Source: an uncultured Alistipes sp.
GTDB taxonomy: Bacteria; Bacteroidota; Bacteroidia; Bacteroidales; Rikenellaceae
Direction of reading: 5' to 3'
Length of the DNA stretch: 30,956 nt
Assembly (NCBI GenBank): GCA_900544265.1
Contig: UQUQ01000024.1
Coordinates: 1-30,956, forward strand
Shown: positions 1-11,314 of the stretch, one piece after another
How positions within the stretch are numbered: the stretch's first letter is position 1
Layout: every line of letters starts with the position of its first letter
Notes under the pieces: generated by a model
Told to the model about the DNA's origin: nothing
What the model saw: the letters and a program-made list of their open reading frames with translations, nothing else
Databases searched by the model: none
Position numbers and translations under genes: made by a program

Positions 1-3801
<3,801 letters not shown>

Positions 3802-3944
3802 GGGGGTGTGTTCGGGTGTGGTGCGGACACGGCGGTGCGCATCGGCTGCCGGCTGCCGGCAGCGTGCGGCCGTCGGGGTGCGTACCGGGTGTCGGGCCGC
3901 ACGGCCGGGGTCTTTGTCGTGTCTTGTCGCAAAACAAGTGATGT

Positions 3945-3952
3945 CAAATGTA
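3945..3952 (-). promoter_or_regulatory. Promoter -7 box for the PEP synthase-like gene
   Basis: The minus strand reads TACATTTG, matching TAnnTTTG. The inverted repeat CTTGT/ACAAG at 3923-3938 lies at the predicted transcript start, and a 12-bp palindrome (GCTGCCGGCAGC) lies in the leader at 3852-3863. The divergent gene's -7 box is only about 20 bases away, so the two promoters overlap. Confidence 0.6.
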
Positions 3953-3972
3953 AAAATACACAAAAAAATGGT

Positions 3973-3980
3973 TACCTTTG
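3973..3980 (+). promoter_or_regulatory. Promoter -7 box for the GNAT-gcvT-DHOD-like unit
   Basis: TACCTTTG matches TAnnTTTG exactly and lies 40 bases before the start codon of the first gene. It overlaps the promoter region of the divergent PEP synthase-like gene. No clear -33 box is seen. Confidence 0.65.
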
Positions 3981-4020
3981 TTCGGATCAACGAATTTTCG
4001 GACGAATCTGGCAAAAAATG

Positions 4021-5229
4021 ATGAATACGGCAAAATATACCCTGCAGGAGGTCACCTCGCCGGCCGTCGAGCGCGAGTGGCTCGACCTGCCCAAACGCAT
4101 CTACCGGGGCAACCGCAACTGGGTCTGCCCGCTGGACTGTGACCTGCGGCGGGTCTTCGACCCGAAGGTCAACGACCTGTTCGCCGACGGCGAGGCCATC
4201 CGCTGGGTGGCGCGCGACGCCTCGGGCGAGGTCGTGGGTCGCATCGCGGCCTTCTACAACCGCGAGAAGGCGGCCCTCGAGGAGCAGCCCACGGGCGGCT
4301 GCGGCTTCTTCGAGTCGATCAACGACCAGCAGGTTGCCGACACGATGTTCGACGCCGCGCGCCTGTGGCTCGCGAGCCGCGGCATGGAGGCCATGGACGG
4401 CCCGGTCAACTTCGGGCAGCGCCGCGACTGGTGGGGGCTGCTCGTCGAGGGCTACGAGTTCCAGCCCCTCTACGCCAACCCCTACAATCCGCCCTACTAC
4501 AAGGAGCTGTTCGAGAACTACGGCTTCAAGAACTACTTCAACCAGAACAGCTACATCTGGCGGGCCAACATCTCGGAGGCGAACGAGCGCATCTTCGACC
4601 GGGCCGAGCGGCTGCTGTCGATTCCGGGCTACCACGTCGAGAACATCGACATGAACAACCTGGAGGAGGCGGCCGAGAACTTCCGCCTGGTCTACAACAA
4701 GGCCTGGGCGCTCTTCTCGGGGGTCAAGCCCATGACGCGCGAGGAGGCGCTCGAGATGCTGCACGAGATGAAGCCGCTGATCGACCCGAACATCATCTTC
4801 TTCGCCTACTTCAACGACGAACCGATCGGCTTCTTCATCACGGTGCCCGACCTGAACTGCATCATCGGCCGCTTCAACGGCAAGTTCGGCCTGTGGCAGA
4901 AGCTCCAGCTGATGTGGGAGCTGAAGGTGCGCAAGCGCAGCAGCCGCATCTTCGGCATCATCTTCGGCATCGCGCCCGAGTTCCACGGCAAGGGGGTCGA
5001 GTCGGCGATCATGGTGCGCTACTGGCACTTCATGATGGAGAAGCAGACGCGCTACAAGACGCTCGAGCTGGCGTGGATCGGCGACTTCAACCCGGTGATG
5101 AACCGCATGATCGAGACCTACGTCTGCGCCACGCGCTACAAGGTCCACACCACCTACCGCTACCTGTTCGACCGCACGAAGGAGTTCCACCGCTGTCCGC
5201 GGCTGGGCGTCAAGCGGCGCTACGAGTGA
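4021..5229 (+). CDS. GNAT-fold N-acetyltransferase-like protein (YghO-like)
   Basis: A 402-residue soluble protein with no signal peptide. The N-terminal half holds a strongly family-typical segment, DGPVNFGQRRDWWGLL at about residues 126-141. The C-terminal half holds a GNAT-like acetyl-CoA loop, IAPEFHGKGVESAI at about 319-332. It resembles the conserved E. coli YghO-type family, whose substrate is not established. It is the first gene of a three-gene unit, with only 21 bases before gcvT, but this does not define its role. ATGATG at 4018-4023 gives two possible starts one codon apart; no ribosome-binding site separates them. Family assignment is good; the reaction is unknown. Confidence 0.85.
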   Translation: MNTAKYTLQEVTSPAVEREWLDLPKRIYRGNRNWVCPLDCDLRRVFDPKVNDLFADGEAIRWVARDASGEVVGRIAAFYNREKAALEEQPTGGCGFFESINDQQVADTMFDAARLWLASRGMEAMDGPVNFGQRRDWWGLLVEGYEFQPLYANPYNPPYYKELFENYGFKNYFNQNSYIWRANISEANERIFDRAERLLSIPGYHVENIDMNNLEEAAENFRLVYNKAWALFSGVKPMTREEALEMLHEMKPLIDPNIIFFAYFNDEPIGFFITVPDLNCIIGRFNGKFGLWQKLQLMWELKVRKRSSRIFGIIFGIAPEFHGKGVESAIMVRYWHFMMEKQTRYKTLELAWIGDFNPVMNRMIETYVCATRYKVHTTYRYLFDRTKEFHRCPRLGVKRRYE

Positions 5230-5250
5230 GAATACCTTAATATCTTCATA

Positions 5251-6351
5251 ATGAAAACCACCGTATTTACCAAGTACCACATCGCCGCGGGGGCCCGTAT
5301 GGCCGAGTTCGCGGGATACAACATGCCCATCGAGTTCACGGGCATCAACGACGAGCACATGGCCGTGCGCGAGGGCGCGGGGGTCTTCGACGTGAGCCAC
5401 ATGGGCGAGATCTGGGTCAAGGGACCGCAGGCGTTCGCCCTGCTGCAGCACATCACCTCGAACGACGTTGCGAAGCTCTATGACGGCAAGGTGCAGTATA
5501 CGTGCATGCCCAACGGCCGCGGCGGTATCGTCGACGACGTGCTGGTCTACCGCATCGACGCCGAGACCTACATGCTCTGCGTGAATGCCGCCAACATCGA
5601 GAAGGACTGGAACCATATCTGTGACGAGGGCCGTGCCTTCGGCATGGAGGCCGGCAGCGGCAAGCAGCTCTACAACGCCTCGGACGAGATCTGCCAGTTG
5701 GCCGTGCAGGGACCGCTGGCCATGAAGATCGTGCAGAAGATGTGCGACGAGCCCGTCGAGCAGATGGAGTACTACACCTTCCGCAAGATGAAGGTCGCCG
5801 GCGTGGACGCCATCCTTTCGATCACGGGTTACACGGGCTCGGGCGGCTGCGAGATCTACGTCGCCAACGAGGACGGCGAGCAGCTGTGGAAGGCCCTCTG
5901 GGAGGCCGGTGCCGAGTACGGGCTGAAGAACATCGGCCTCGGTGCGCGCGACACGCTGCGCCTGGAGAAGGGCTTCTGCCTCTACGGCAACGACATCGAC
6001 GACACGACCTCGCCGCTGGAGGCCGGGCTGGGCTGGATCACGAAGTTCGCCGAGGGCAAGGACTTCATCGACCGTCCGCTGCTCGAACGGCAGAAGGCCG
6101 AGGGGCTGAAACGCCGGCTGGTGGGCTTCCGCATGGTCGAGCGCGGCGTGCCGCGCCACGGCTACGAGCTTGCCGCTCCGGACGGCACGATTATCGGTCA
6201 CGTCACGTCGGGCACGATGTCGCCCTGCCTGAAGGTGGGCATCGGCATGGGATACGTGCAGACGGCCTACTCCAAACCGGGCAGCGAGATCGCCGTCGTG
6301 ATCCGCGGCAAGGCGGTGAAGGCCGAAGTCGTCAGGATTCCTTTTGTATAA
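5251..6351 (+). CDS. gcvT: Aminomethyltransferase (glycine cleavage T protein)
   Basis: T protein of the glycine cleavage system. It takes the aminomethyl group from the H-protein lipoyl arm and transfers it to tetrahydrofolate, releasing ammonia and 5,10-methylene-THF. The 366-residue length is typical. It begins MKTTVFTKYHIAAGARMAEF and shows the hallmark VFDVSHMGE (45-53), GYTGSGGCEIY (about 194-204) and GLGARDTLRLEKG (about 230-242). The C-terminal barrel ends in the expected GxxxGMGYV-type segment. The other glycine cleavage genes (gcvH, gcvP) are not in the window. It lies 21 bases after the GNAT gene and 30 bases before the DHOD-like gene, so all three are probably one transcript. Confidence 0.97.
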   Translation: MKTTVFTKYHIAAGARMAEFAGYNMPIEFTGINDEHMAVREGAGVFDVSHMGEIWVKGPQAFALLQHITSNDVAKLYDGKVQYTCMPNGRGGIVDDVLVYRIDAETYMLCVNAANIEKDWNHICDEGRAFGMEAGSGKQLYNASDEICQLAVQGPLAMKIVQKMCDEPVEQMEYYTFRKMKVAGVDAILSITGYTGSGGCEIYVANEDGEQLWKALWEAGAEYGLKNIGLGARDTLRLEKGFCLYGNDIDDTTSPLEAGLGWITKFAEGKDFIDRPLLERQKAEGLKRRLVGFRMVERGVPRHGYELAAPDGTIIGHVTSGTMSPCLKVGIGMGYVQTAYSKPGSEIAVVIRGKAVKAEVVRIPFV

Positions 6352-6381
6352 CACATAACGCAACCAAAAACAGAAAACGCC

Positions 6382-7356
6382 ATGAAGGCCAAATACCTCG
6401 GGCTCGAACTCTCGAGCCCTGTCATCGTCAGCAGCTCCCCCTATACGGCCTCGAAGGCCTCCGTCGCGCAGTGCGTGCGCAACGGTGCCGGGGCAGTCGT
6501 GCTGAAGTCGATTTTTGAAGAGCAGATTCTCCGTCATGCCGCCGCACTGGAGTACGCCTCCGATGCCGGCATGGGCGACTCGGGCGAGTACCTCGAGCGC
6601 TACCTCGGCGACGCCTACAAGGCCGAGTTCCTGCAGCTGGTCCGCGATGCGGCGGGCGAGGGTGTGCCCGTGATCGCCAGCATCAACTGCATCGCTTCGG
6701 CCGCCGCATGGACCGACTATGCCGTCATGATGGCCGAAGCCGGAGCCTCGGCCCTCGAGCTGAACATCTTTCTCCAGCCGACGGACCGCCACCGCAAGGC
6801 CGCCGAGATCGAGCAGGAGTATGCCGATGTCGTGCGTGCCGTGGCCGCAGCCGTGAAGATTCCCGTTTCGGTGAAGCTGCCGCAGCGCCTGACCAACGTG
6901 CTGTCGGTCGCCGATGCCCTGCTGGCGCGCGGCGCCCGCGGCGTGGTGCTCTACAACCGCTTCTTCGAGCCCGACATCGACATCGAACGGATGGAGTTCA
7001 CGAAGGGCAACCCCTTCAGCAGCCCCTCCGAACTGCGCAGCGTGCTGCGCCCGACGGCCCTCTGCTCGGCAGCGCTGCCGCAGCTCGATCTGGCCGTCTC
7101 GACGGGTGTGCACGACGGCCAGGCCGCCGTCAAGGCGCTGTTGTGCGGTGCCCGCGCCGTGCAGGTCTGCTCGGCAATCCACGAGAAGGGATACGGTGTC
7201 ATCGCCGAGATCAACCGCTTCATCGACGAGTGGGCCGCGCGCCACGGCTTCGCGTCGCTCGAGGAGTTCCGCGGCAAGATGGACTTCGGGCATCCCGACA
7301 ACGACATCTACCAGCGCGTGCAGTACATGAAGTACTTCCCGCACGATGCGGAGTAA
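6382..7356 (+). CDS. Dihydroorotate dehydrogenase-like flavoprotein, not canonical PyrD
   Basis: A 324-residue cytoplasmic TIM-barrel protein of the dihydroorotate dehydrogenase superfamily. It starts MKAKYLGLELSSPVIVSSSP, like the FMN-barrel entry strand, and has PVSVKLPQRLTN as the phosphate-side lysine strand. Where true enzymes have a catalytic Ser or Cys (NxSxPN or NxSCPN), this protein reads ELNIFLQPTD at about residues 127-136, so the usual base is missing. A separate, fuller pyrD is present at 16891-18129, so this paralogue probably does something else; its substrate is unknown. It is the last gene of the GNAT-gcvT unit and is followed after 21 bases by a strong terminator. Confidence 0.87.
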   Translation: MKAKYLGLELSSPVIVSSSPYTASKASVAQCVRNGAGAVVLKSIFEEQILRHAAALEYASDAGMGDSGEYLERYLGDAYKAEFLQLVRDAAGEGVPVIASINCIASAAAWTDYAVMMAEAGASALELNIFLQPTDRHRKAAEIEQEYADVVRAVAAAVKIPVSVKLPQRLTNVLSVADALLARGARGVVLYNRFFEPDIDIERMEFTKGNPFSSPSELRSVLRPTALCSAALPQLDLAVSTGVHDGQAAVKALLCGARAVQVCSAIHEKGYGVIAEINRFIDEWAARHGFASLEEFRGKMDFGHPDNDIYQRVQYMKYFPHDAE

Positions 7357-7377
7357 CCCCAGCGGTGCTCTCAACGC

Positions 7378-7420
7378 GACGCCCGCCGCCGGATGCTTCC
7401 GGCGGCGGGCGTCTGTTTCT
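7378..7420 (+). terminator. Rho-independent terminator of the GNAT-gcvT-DHOD-like unit
   Basis: A perfect 16-bp stem: the left arm 7378-7393 begins GACGCCCGCCGCCGGA, the loop is TGCT, and the right arm is 7398-7413. It is followed by TGTTTCT. The right arm and tail are tandemly duplicated just downstream (see the repeat entry). Confidence 0.8.
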
Positions 7421-7439
7421 GCGGCGGGCGTCTGTTTCT
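7402..7439 (+). repeat. 19-bp tandem duplication of a terminator arm
   Basis: Two perfect head-to-tail copies of a 19-bp unit (7402-7420 and 7421-7439). Each contains GCGGCGGGCGTC, most of the terminator's descending arm, plus its TGTTTCT tail. Either copy could pair with the ascending arm. Confidence 0.9.
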
Positions 7440-7520
7440 GCCTCGGGCTTCTCTTCTGTGCGGGGCCGTCCCTGCCGAGGTCGTCGTGTCTGTGCGCGGT
7501 CGTTTGTCTCTTCGGCGGCA

Positions 7521-8186
7521 CTATTTGCGGCGGGAGGCGGCCTGTGCGCTTTCCTCCGCGAAGAGACGGTCGAAAAGCCGGTCGAGCCGCGGCGTGTCGC
7601 GGATCAGGGCGCGCAGCTCCTCGAGCCGCCGGGCATTCTCCGACTCGGCGATCCAGAGCCGCAGGTAGCCTCCCTCGCCATACTTCTCGCGCAGGTGTTC
7701 CAGACAGCGGGCGCGGTGCCCTTCGCGGTCGAGTGCGGGGTAGTGGTCGAGGCCGTACTGGATGGTGCGGCGCACGATCGTCACGGCGTCGATCTGACGG
7801 TCGGCCTCGGCGACGATGCGTCCGTAGATCGTGCGCGGCGGCCGCTTCGACGAGGCGCGGTGGTCCTCCACGGCATCGCACATCACGGCCAGCTGCTCCG
7901 CGGAGAACCAGCGGGCAAGGCGGCTGTCCGCCGCGAGGATTTCGGCCGAGACGAGGTGGTGGCGCTCGCGGCCCGCGACGAGCCCCGTGTCGTGGTAGGC
8001 GGCAATGGCGTAGACCATGTCGGTGTCGACCTCGCAGCGTGCGGCCAGCTCGAGGCTGCGCCGGATGACCGTGCGGACGTGGTCGGTGCCGTGTGCGCGG
8101 TCGAAGCTGTCGTAGCGCGGGATGATCTCCGCTTCGACGTATTCGACGAGCGAGGGGGTGGGGGATTTGGGTGCTGTCATCTGCAT
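7521..8186 (-). CDS. HD-domain phosphohydrolase-like protein
   Basis: A 221-residue soluble protein of the HD metal-dependent hydrolase superfamily. Visible ligands in the family order are HGTDH at 32-36, the HD pair in AYHDTG at 63-68, and RERHH at 73-77. These small stand-alone HD proteins are often nucleotide or phosphate-ester hydrolases; the substrate cannot be predicted. A reading frame extends upstream to 8279, but that extension would run through the terminator at 8227-8259 and reads as low-quality sequence. The start is therefore placed at the ATG at 8186, with the ATG at 8180 equally possible. It lies downstream of RNase Y on the same strand but beyond a terminator, and converges with the DHOD-like gene. 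Confidence 0.82.
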   Translation of the reverse strand: MQMTAPKSPTPSLVEYVEAEIIPRYDSFDRAHGTDHVRTVIRRSLELAARCEVDTDMVYAIAAYHDTGLVAGRERHHLVSAEILAADSRLARWFSAEQLAVMCDAVEDHRASSKRPPRTIYGRIVAEADRQIDAVTIVRRTIQYGLDHYPALDREGHRARCLEHLREKYGEGGYLRLWIAESENARRLEELRALIRDTPRLDRLFDRLFAEESAQAASRRK

Positions 8187-8226
8187 GGGGTGTGGCGTCG
8201 GATGGGTAGTCTCTTCTGTCGGTGTG

Positions 8227-8259
8227 AAAAGAGCCCTCCGCACGGCGGAGAGCTCTCTT
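8227..8259 (-). terminator. Terminator downstream of rny
   Basis: The core stem is CTCCGC-ACG-GCGGAG (8236-8250), extended after one mismatch by GAGC/GCTC (8231-8255). On the minus strand it is followed by TTTTC. It separates rny from the HD gene. The plus-strand side also ends in TCTTT, so it may act in both directions. Confidence 0.7.
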
Positions 8260-8315
8260 TCGGATTCGGCCCGGGGCAATGGCCCCCCTTCCGGTGTGTT
8301 TGCGGTGCCGGAGCG

Positions 8316-9857
8316 CTATTTGGCGTAGGCGACGGCGCGGGTCTCGCGGATTACGGTGATCTTCACCTGTCCGGGATAGGTCATCTCGTCCTGGATCTTC
8401 TTGGCGATGTCGTGCGAGAGGCTCTCCGACTCCTGATCCGAGAGCTTGTCGGCGCCGACGATCACACGCAGCTCGCGGCCGGCCTGGATGGCGTAGGTCT
8501 TCACCACGCCGGGGTACGAGAGGGCGATGTCCTCCATCTCCTTCAGTCGCTTGATGTAGCTCTCGACCACCTCGCGGCGGGCGCCGGGACGGGCTCCCGA
8601 TATGGCGTCGCAGACCTGGATGATCGGTGCGATGAGCGAGGTCATCTCCACCTCGTCGTGGTGCGCGCCGATGGCGTTGCAGACCTCGGGTTTCTCCTTG
8701 TACTTCTCGGCGAGCTTCATGCCGATGATGGCGTGCGGCAGTTCGGGTTCGTCATCGGGCACCTTGCCGATGTCGTGCAGCAGACCGGCGCGGCGTGCGA
8801 TCTTGGGGTTGAGCCCCAGCTCGGCGGCCATGATGCCGGCCAGGTTGGCCGTCTCGCGGGCGTGCTGCAGGAGGTTCTGCCCGTAGGAGGAGCGGTACTT
8901 CATCTTGCCGATCATGCGGATGAGCTCGGGGTGCAGCCCGTGGATTCCGAGGTCGATGGTCGTGCGTTTGCCGACCTCGACGATCTCCTCCTCGATCTGC
9001 TTCTGCACCTTGGCCACGACCTCCTCGATGCGTGCGGGGTGGATGCGGCCGTCGGTGACGAGCTGGTGCAGGGCGAGGCGTGCGATTTCGCGGCGCACGG
9101 GATCGAAGCCCGAGAGGATGATCGCCTCGGGCGTGTCGTCGACGATGATCTCGATGCCCGTCGCGGCTTCGAGCGCGCGGATGTTGCGGCCCTCGCGGCC
9201 GATGATGCGGCCCTTGACCTCGTCGCTCTCGATGTTGAAGACCGTCACGGCGTTTTCGATCGCCGTTTCGGTGGCCACGCGCTGGATCGACGCCACGATG
9301 ATGCGCTTGGCCTCCTTCGTGGCGGTCATCTTGGCCTCCTCGATCGTCTCGTTGATGTAGGCGGCGGCGTCGGCCTTGGCCTCGGCCTTCATGTTCTCGA
9401 CGAGGATGTTCTTGGCCTCCTCGGAGCTCATGCCGGAGATCTGTTCCAGCCGGACGTTCTGCTCGCGGCGCACCTGGTCGACCTCCTCCTTCTTGTGCTC
9501 GAGAATCTGGAGCTGGTTCTGCAGCTGCTCCTTCATCCGCTCGTTTTCGCGCATGCGGTTCTCCAGTTCGCGCTGCTGGTTCTGGAGGTTCTGCTCGATC
9601 TGCTTGGCGCGCTGTTCGCTCTGCGCGAGCTTCTGGTTGCGCTCGTTGACCTGACGGTCGTGTTCGCTCTTGAGCTGTATGAACTTCTCCTTGGCCTGCA
9701 GGATCTTCTCCTTCTTGAGCATCTCGCCTTCGGCCTCGGCCTCCTTGAGGGCCTCCTCGCGTTTGCGGCGGATCGACGTCTTGGCCACCAGGTTGGTGAC
9801 CACGGCGTAGACCACGACGGCCGCGACGGCGACGCAGACTGTCAAAATAATATCCAT
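8316..9857 (-). CDS. rny: Ribonuclease Y
   Basis: A membrane-anchored endoribonuclease that starts decay of many mRNAs. At 513 residues its length is typical. Order of parts: an N-terminal membrane helix at about 3-24, a long charged coiled coil at about 30-165, a KH RNA-binding domain with [15 protein letters not shown] at 216-230, and an HD catalytic domain with the metal-binding pair in LLHDIGK at 359-365. It ends in the conserved [12 protein letters not shown]. The start at MDIILTV places the helix at the N-terminus as expected. No -7 box is found in the 50 bases directly upstream. A TATCTTTG lies about 95 bases upstream, inside the predicted 6S RNA gene, so read-through or that box may drive it. 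Confidence 0.97.
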   Translation of the reverse strand: MDIILTVCVAVAAVVVYAVVTNLVAKTSIRRKREEALKEAEAEGEMLKKEKILQAKEKFIQLKSEHDRQVNERNQKLAQSEQRAKQIEQNLQNQQRELENRMRENERMKEQLQNQLQILEHKKEEVDQVRREQNVRLEQISGMSSEEAKNILVENMKAEAKADAAAYINETIEEAKMTATKEAKRIIVASIQRVATETAIENAVTVFNIESDEVKGRIIGREGRNIRALEAATGIEIIVDDTPEAIILSGFDPVRREIARLALHQLVTDGRIHPARIEEVVAKVQKQIEEEIVEVGKRTTIDLGIHGLHPELIRMIGKMKYRSSYGQNLLQHARETANLAGIMAAELGLNPKIARRAGLLHDIGKVPDDEPELPHAIIGMKLAEKYKEKPEVCNAIGAHHDEVEMTSLIAPIIQVCDAISGARPGARREVVESYIKRLKEMEDIALSYPGVVKTYAIQAGRELRVIVGADKLSDQESESLSHDIAKKIQDEMTYPGQVKITVIRETRAVAYAK

Positions 9858-9907
9858 GTTGGTTTTACGTGTTTTTAATTATTAGTTAGGTTCCTGATAG
9901 TTGCAAC

Positions 9908-10109
9908 AAAAAAACCGCATAGGATTCCTTAGTCTCGTTTGACGAATCTGCAAAGATAAGTCATGTGTGGGGGCTCGGGGAATCGCAATCTTCCAACGGT
10001 ACGCCGAAGCGGACACCCCCGAAGGGGTTAAGGCCTGATTTTGAAGCACCGCAAGTTGCCCCAATATAAAAAGTGTTCAGTTTCGCAAAGCTGTAAGGAA
10101 TCTATGCGG
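9908..10109 (-). ncRNA. ssrS: 6S-like RNA (Bacteroidales-1 type)
   Basis: About 200 nt on the minus strand. The ends form a long closing stem: a 5' arm at 10094-10109 whose plus strand reads TAAGGAATCTATGCGG, and a 3' arm at 9915-9931, with one unpaired base. The 3' arm runs straight into seven U (9908-9914), so it doubles as a terminator. Inside, TTTGCGAA pairs with TTCGTCAAA with one bulge. A central bubble follows, then an upper stem where UUGGGGC pairs with GCCCCCA, and an apical hairpin with AACCCCTTCGGGGG. This closing stem / central bubble / apical stem plan is that of 6S RNA, which binds housekeeping RNA polymerase. Location next to zapA matches the ssrS-zapA neighbourhood in E. coli. 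No promoter consensus was found at its 5' end. Confidence 0.82.
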
Positions 10110-10368
10110 GTAGATTTTTTCCTTCGTATGTGAAAGAGCCTTTGTCGATTCCGAGGTCCGGGTGCCTTCGCACGCATTCTCCCGCTCCGTCCCTTCGCTC
10201 GTCCTCGTTATGTCTTTTCGTTTCGTTTCGTTCGTCTCTCGTCTGCCTGCCTGTTGCCTGTCGCTTCCGCTCCGACCGGCAGGCCCTTCACGGGGTGCGC
10301 CTCTCCGATCGGCGGGGCCTTCCCTGGTTGCACTGTTCCCGGACCTTCCCGCCTTGCGCCTTCTGCGG

Positions 10369-10536
10369 CTGCCTTCCGGGTCGTGCCCTGACTTGCCTCC
10401 CCGCCTTCTGCGGCTGCCTCGCGGGCGTGCCTTACTTGCCTCCGGGCTCCCTGTGGCCTCTTCTCGGTTCGGACCATCCGGGTTATCCCCAAACTGCCTT
10501 CCGGGTTGTGCCCTGACTTGCCTCCCCGCTTTCTGC
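10369..10536. repeat. 43-bp imperfect direct repeat in the zapA-6S spacer
   Basis: Two near-identical 43-bp copies at 10369-10411 and 10494-10536, differing at two positions. Each begins CTGCCTTCCGGGT and ends TTCTGC. A further shared block, CTCGGTTCGGAC, occurs after the first copy and again after the second, so the real unit is about 80-125 bp. The whole spacer (10110-10599, 490 bases) is C/T-rich on the plus strand. Apart from the repeat I see no gene in it; the minus-strand open frame there is Arg/Gly/Glu-rich and not credible. Confidence 0.85.
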
Positions 10537-10599
10537 TCCTCTCCTCGGTTCGGACTTTTCACCCTCCCCTCGGGTTGTCCCTTTTCTTGCCCCCCCCGG

Positions 10600-10905
10600 T
10601 TATTTTTCGGGTTCGAGCTCGTTGAGGTAGGCGTCGATCCGCTCGTCGAGACGGTGAAGCCTTTTCAGGTCCTCGTCGCCGACTTCGCGGCTCTGCCGCA
10701 TCTCGACGGTCGCGATGGCGAACTTCAGCGCCGTCATCGAGAGGTAGTCCTTTTCGCTCCAGTTCTCGTATCGCTTCTGCATGATCCGCGCGAGGTACGT
10801 GTTGACCTCGCGTTCGGCCAAACGGTACATCTCCTCCTTGTCGCTCTCGATGTCGAATGCGTAGCTTCGGCCCGCGACCTTGAGCGTTATCGCCTGTTTA
10901 GCCAT
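10600..10905 (-). CDS. zapA: Cell division protein ZapA
   Basis: A small FtsZ-associated protein that bundles FtsZ filaments at mid-cell. At 101 residues it matches the family. It begins with a short beta segment (ITLKVAGRSYAFDIES) followed by the conserved EEMYRLAEREVNTYL, then a long helix (ALKFAIATVEMRQ) and a charged C-terminal coiled coil. It lies 14 bases downstream of a coiled-coil gene with which it shares a promoter. This is the usual Bacteroidota arrangement of a coiled-coil protein, zapA, 6S RNA and rny, as I recall it. Confidence 0.93.
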   Translation of the reverse strand: MAKQAITLKVAGRSYAFDIESDKEEMYRLAEREVNTYLARIMQKRYENWSEKDYLSMTALKFAIATVEMRQSREVGDEDLKRLHRLDERIDAYLNELEPEK

Positions 10906-10919
10906 CGTTTCAGCGTGCG

Positions 10920-11249
10920 TTATCTCTGTTCAGCGTCCTGTGTCGTCGGAACGGCGCCCTCGGGTTTCTCCAGCAGCGCGATGCAACGGTCCACCTCCCG
11001 CATAAGACGGTTGACGCGGGCCCGCGCCTTCGCCCGGTTGCGCCCTCCACCCGAGAGTCCTTCGGCCAGCTGCATGCGCCCGACCTCGGCGTCGAGTGCG
11101 CGGATGCGCTCCTCCTGCGCCCGGTTGGCGATCTTCAGTGCGTCGCGTTCGGCGGTCAGCTCCCGGCAGAGCGCACTCAATCGCCTGTGGTCCTCGATGA
11201 GTGCCCTGATCCGGGCTTCGATGTTCGCTATCACGCTCTTGTCGGCCAT
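10920..11249 (-). CDS. Coiled-coil protein encoded before zapA
   Basis: A 109-residue hypothetical protein, almost entirely helical. Residues about 5-65 form a long heptad-rich coiled coil (begins KSVIANIEARIRALIEDH) with no signal peptide or membrane segment. A Gly-rich break near 65-70 is followed by a second Arg-rich helix (MREVDRCIALLEKPEG). It resembles in shape the small coiled-coil proteins found with ZapA, so a role in Z-ring assembly is a contextual inference. It is the first gene of the zapA transcript and follows a well-formed promoter 30 bases upstream. Confidence 0.82.
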   Translation of the reverse strand: MADKSVIANIEARIRALIEDHRRLSALCRELTAERDALKIANRAQEERIRALDAEVGRMQLAEGLSGGGRNRAKARARVNRLMREVDRCIALLEKPEGAVPTTQDAEQR

Positions 11250-11278
11250 GGGCTTCGGGTAAAGTTCCTTTTACTTTT

Positions 11279-11310
11279 CAAAGGTACGCAAAAGAACGGT
11301 AAAAAGCAAA
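11279..11310 (-). promoter_or_regulatory. Promoter of the coiled-coil/zapA unit
   Basis: On the minus strand, TTTG (plus 11307-11310) is followed after 20 bases by TACCTTTG (plus 11279-11286). This is a full match to the Bacteroidota -33/-7 pattern. It lies in the short gap after rimO. Confidence 0.8.
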
Positions 11311-11314
11311 TTTT

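Noticed and set aside
9881..9931. Simple terminator hairpin upstream of rny
   Set aside because: The T7 tract has no local partner; its stem partner is about 165 bases away, which identified the 6S-like closing stem instead.
10077..10562. 161-residue minus-strand ORF between zapA and the 6S RNA
   Set aside because: Extreme Arg/Gly/Glu composition, built on repeats, overlaps the 6S 5' end, and no recognisable start signal or family.
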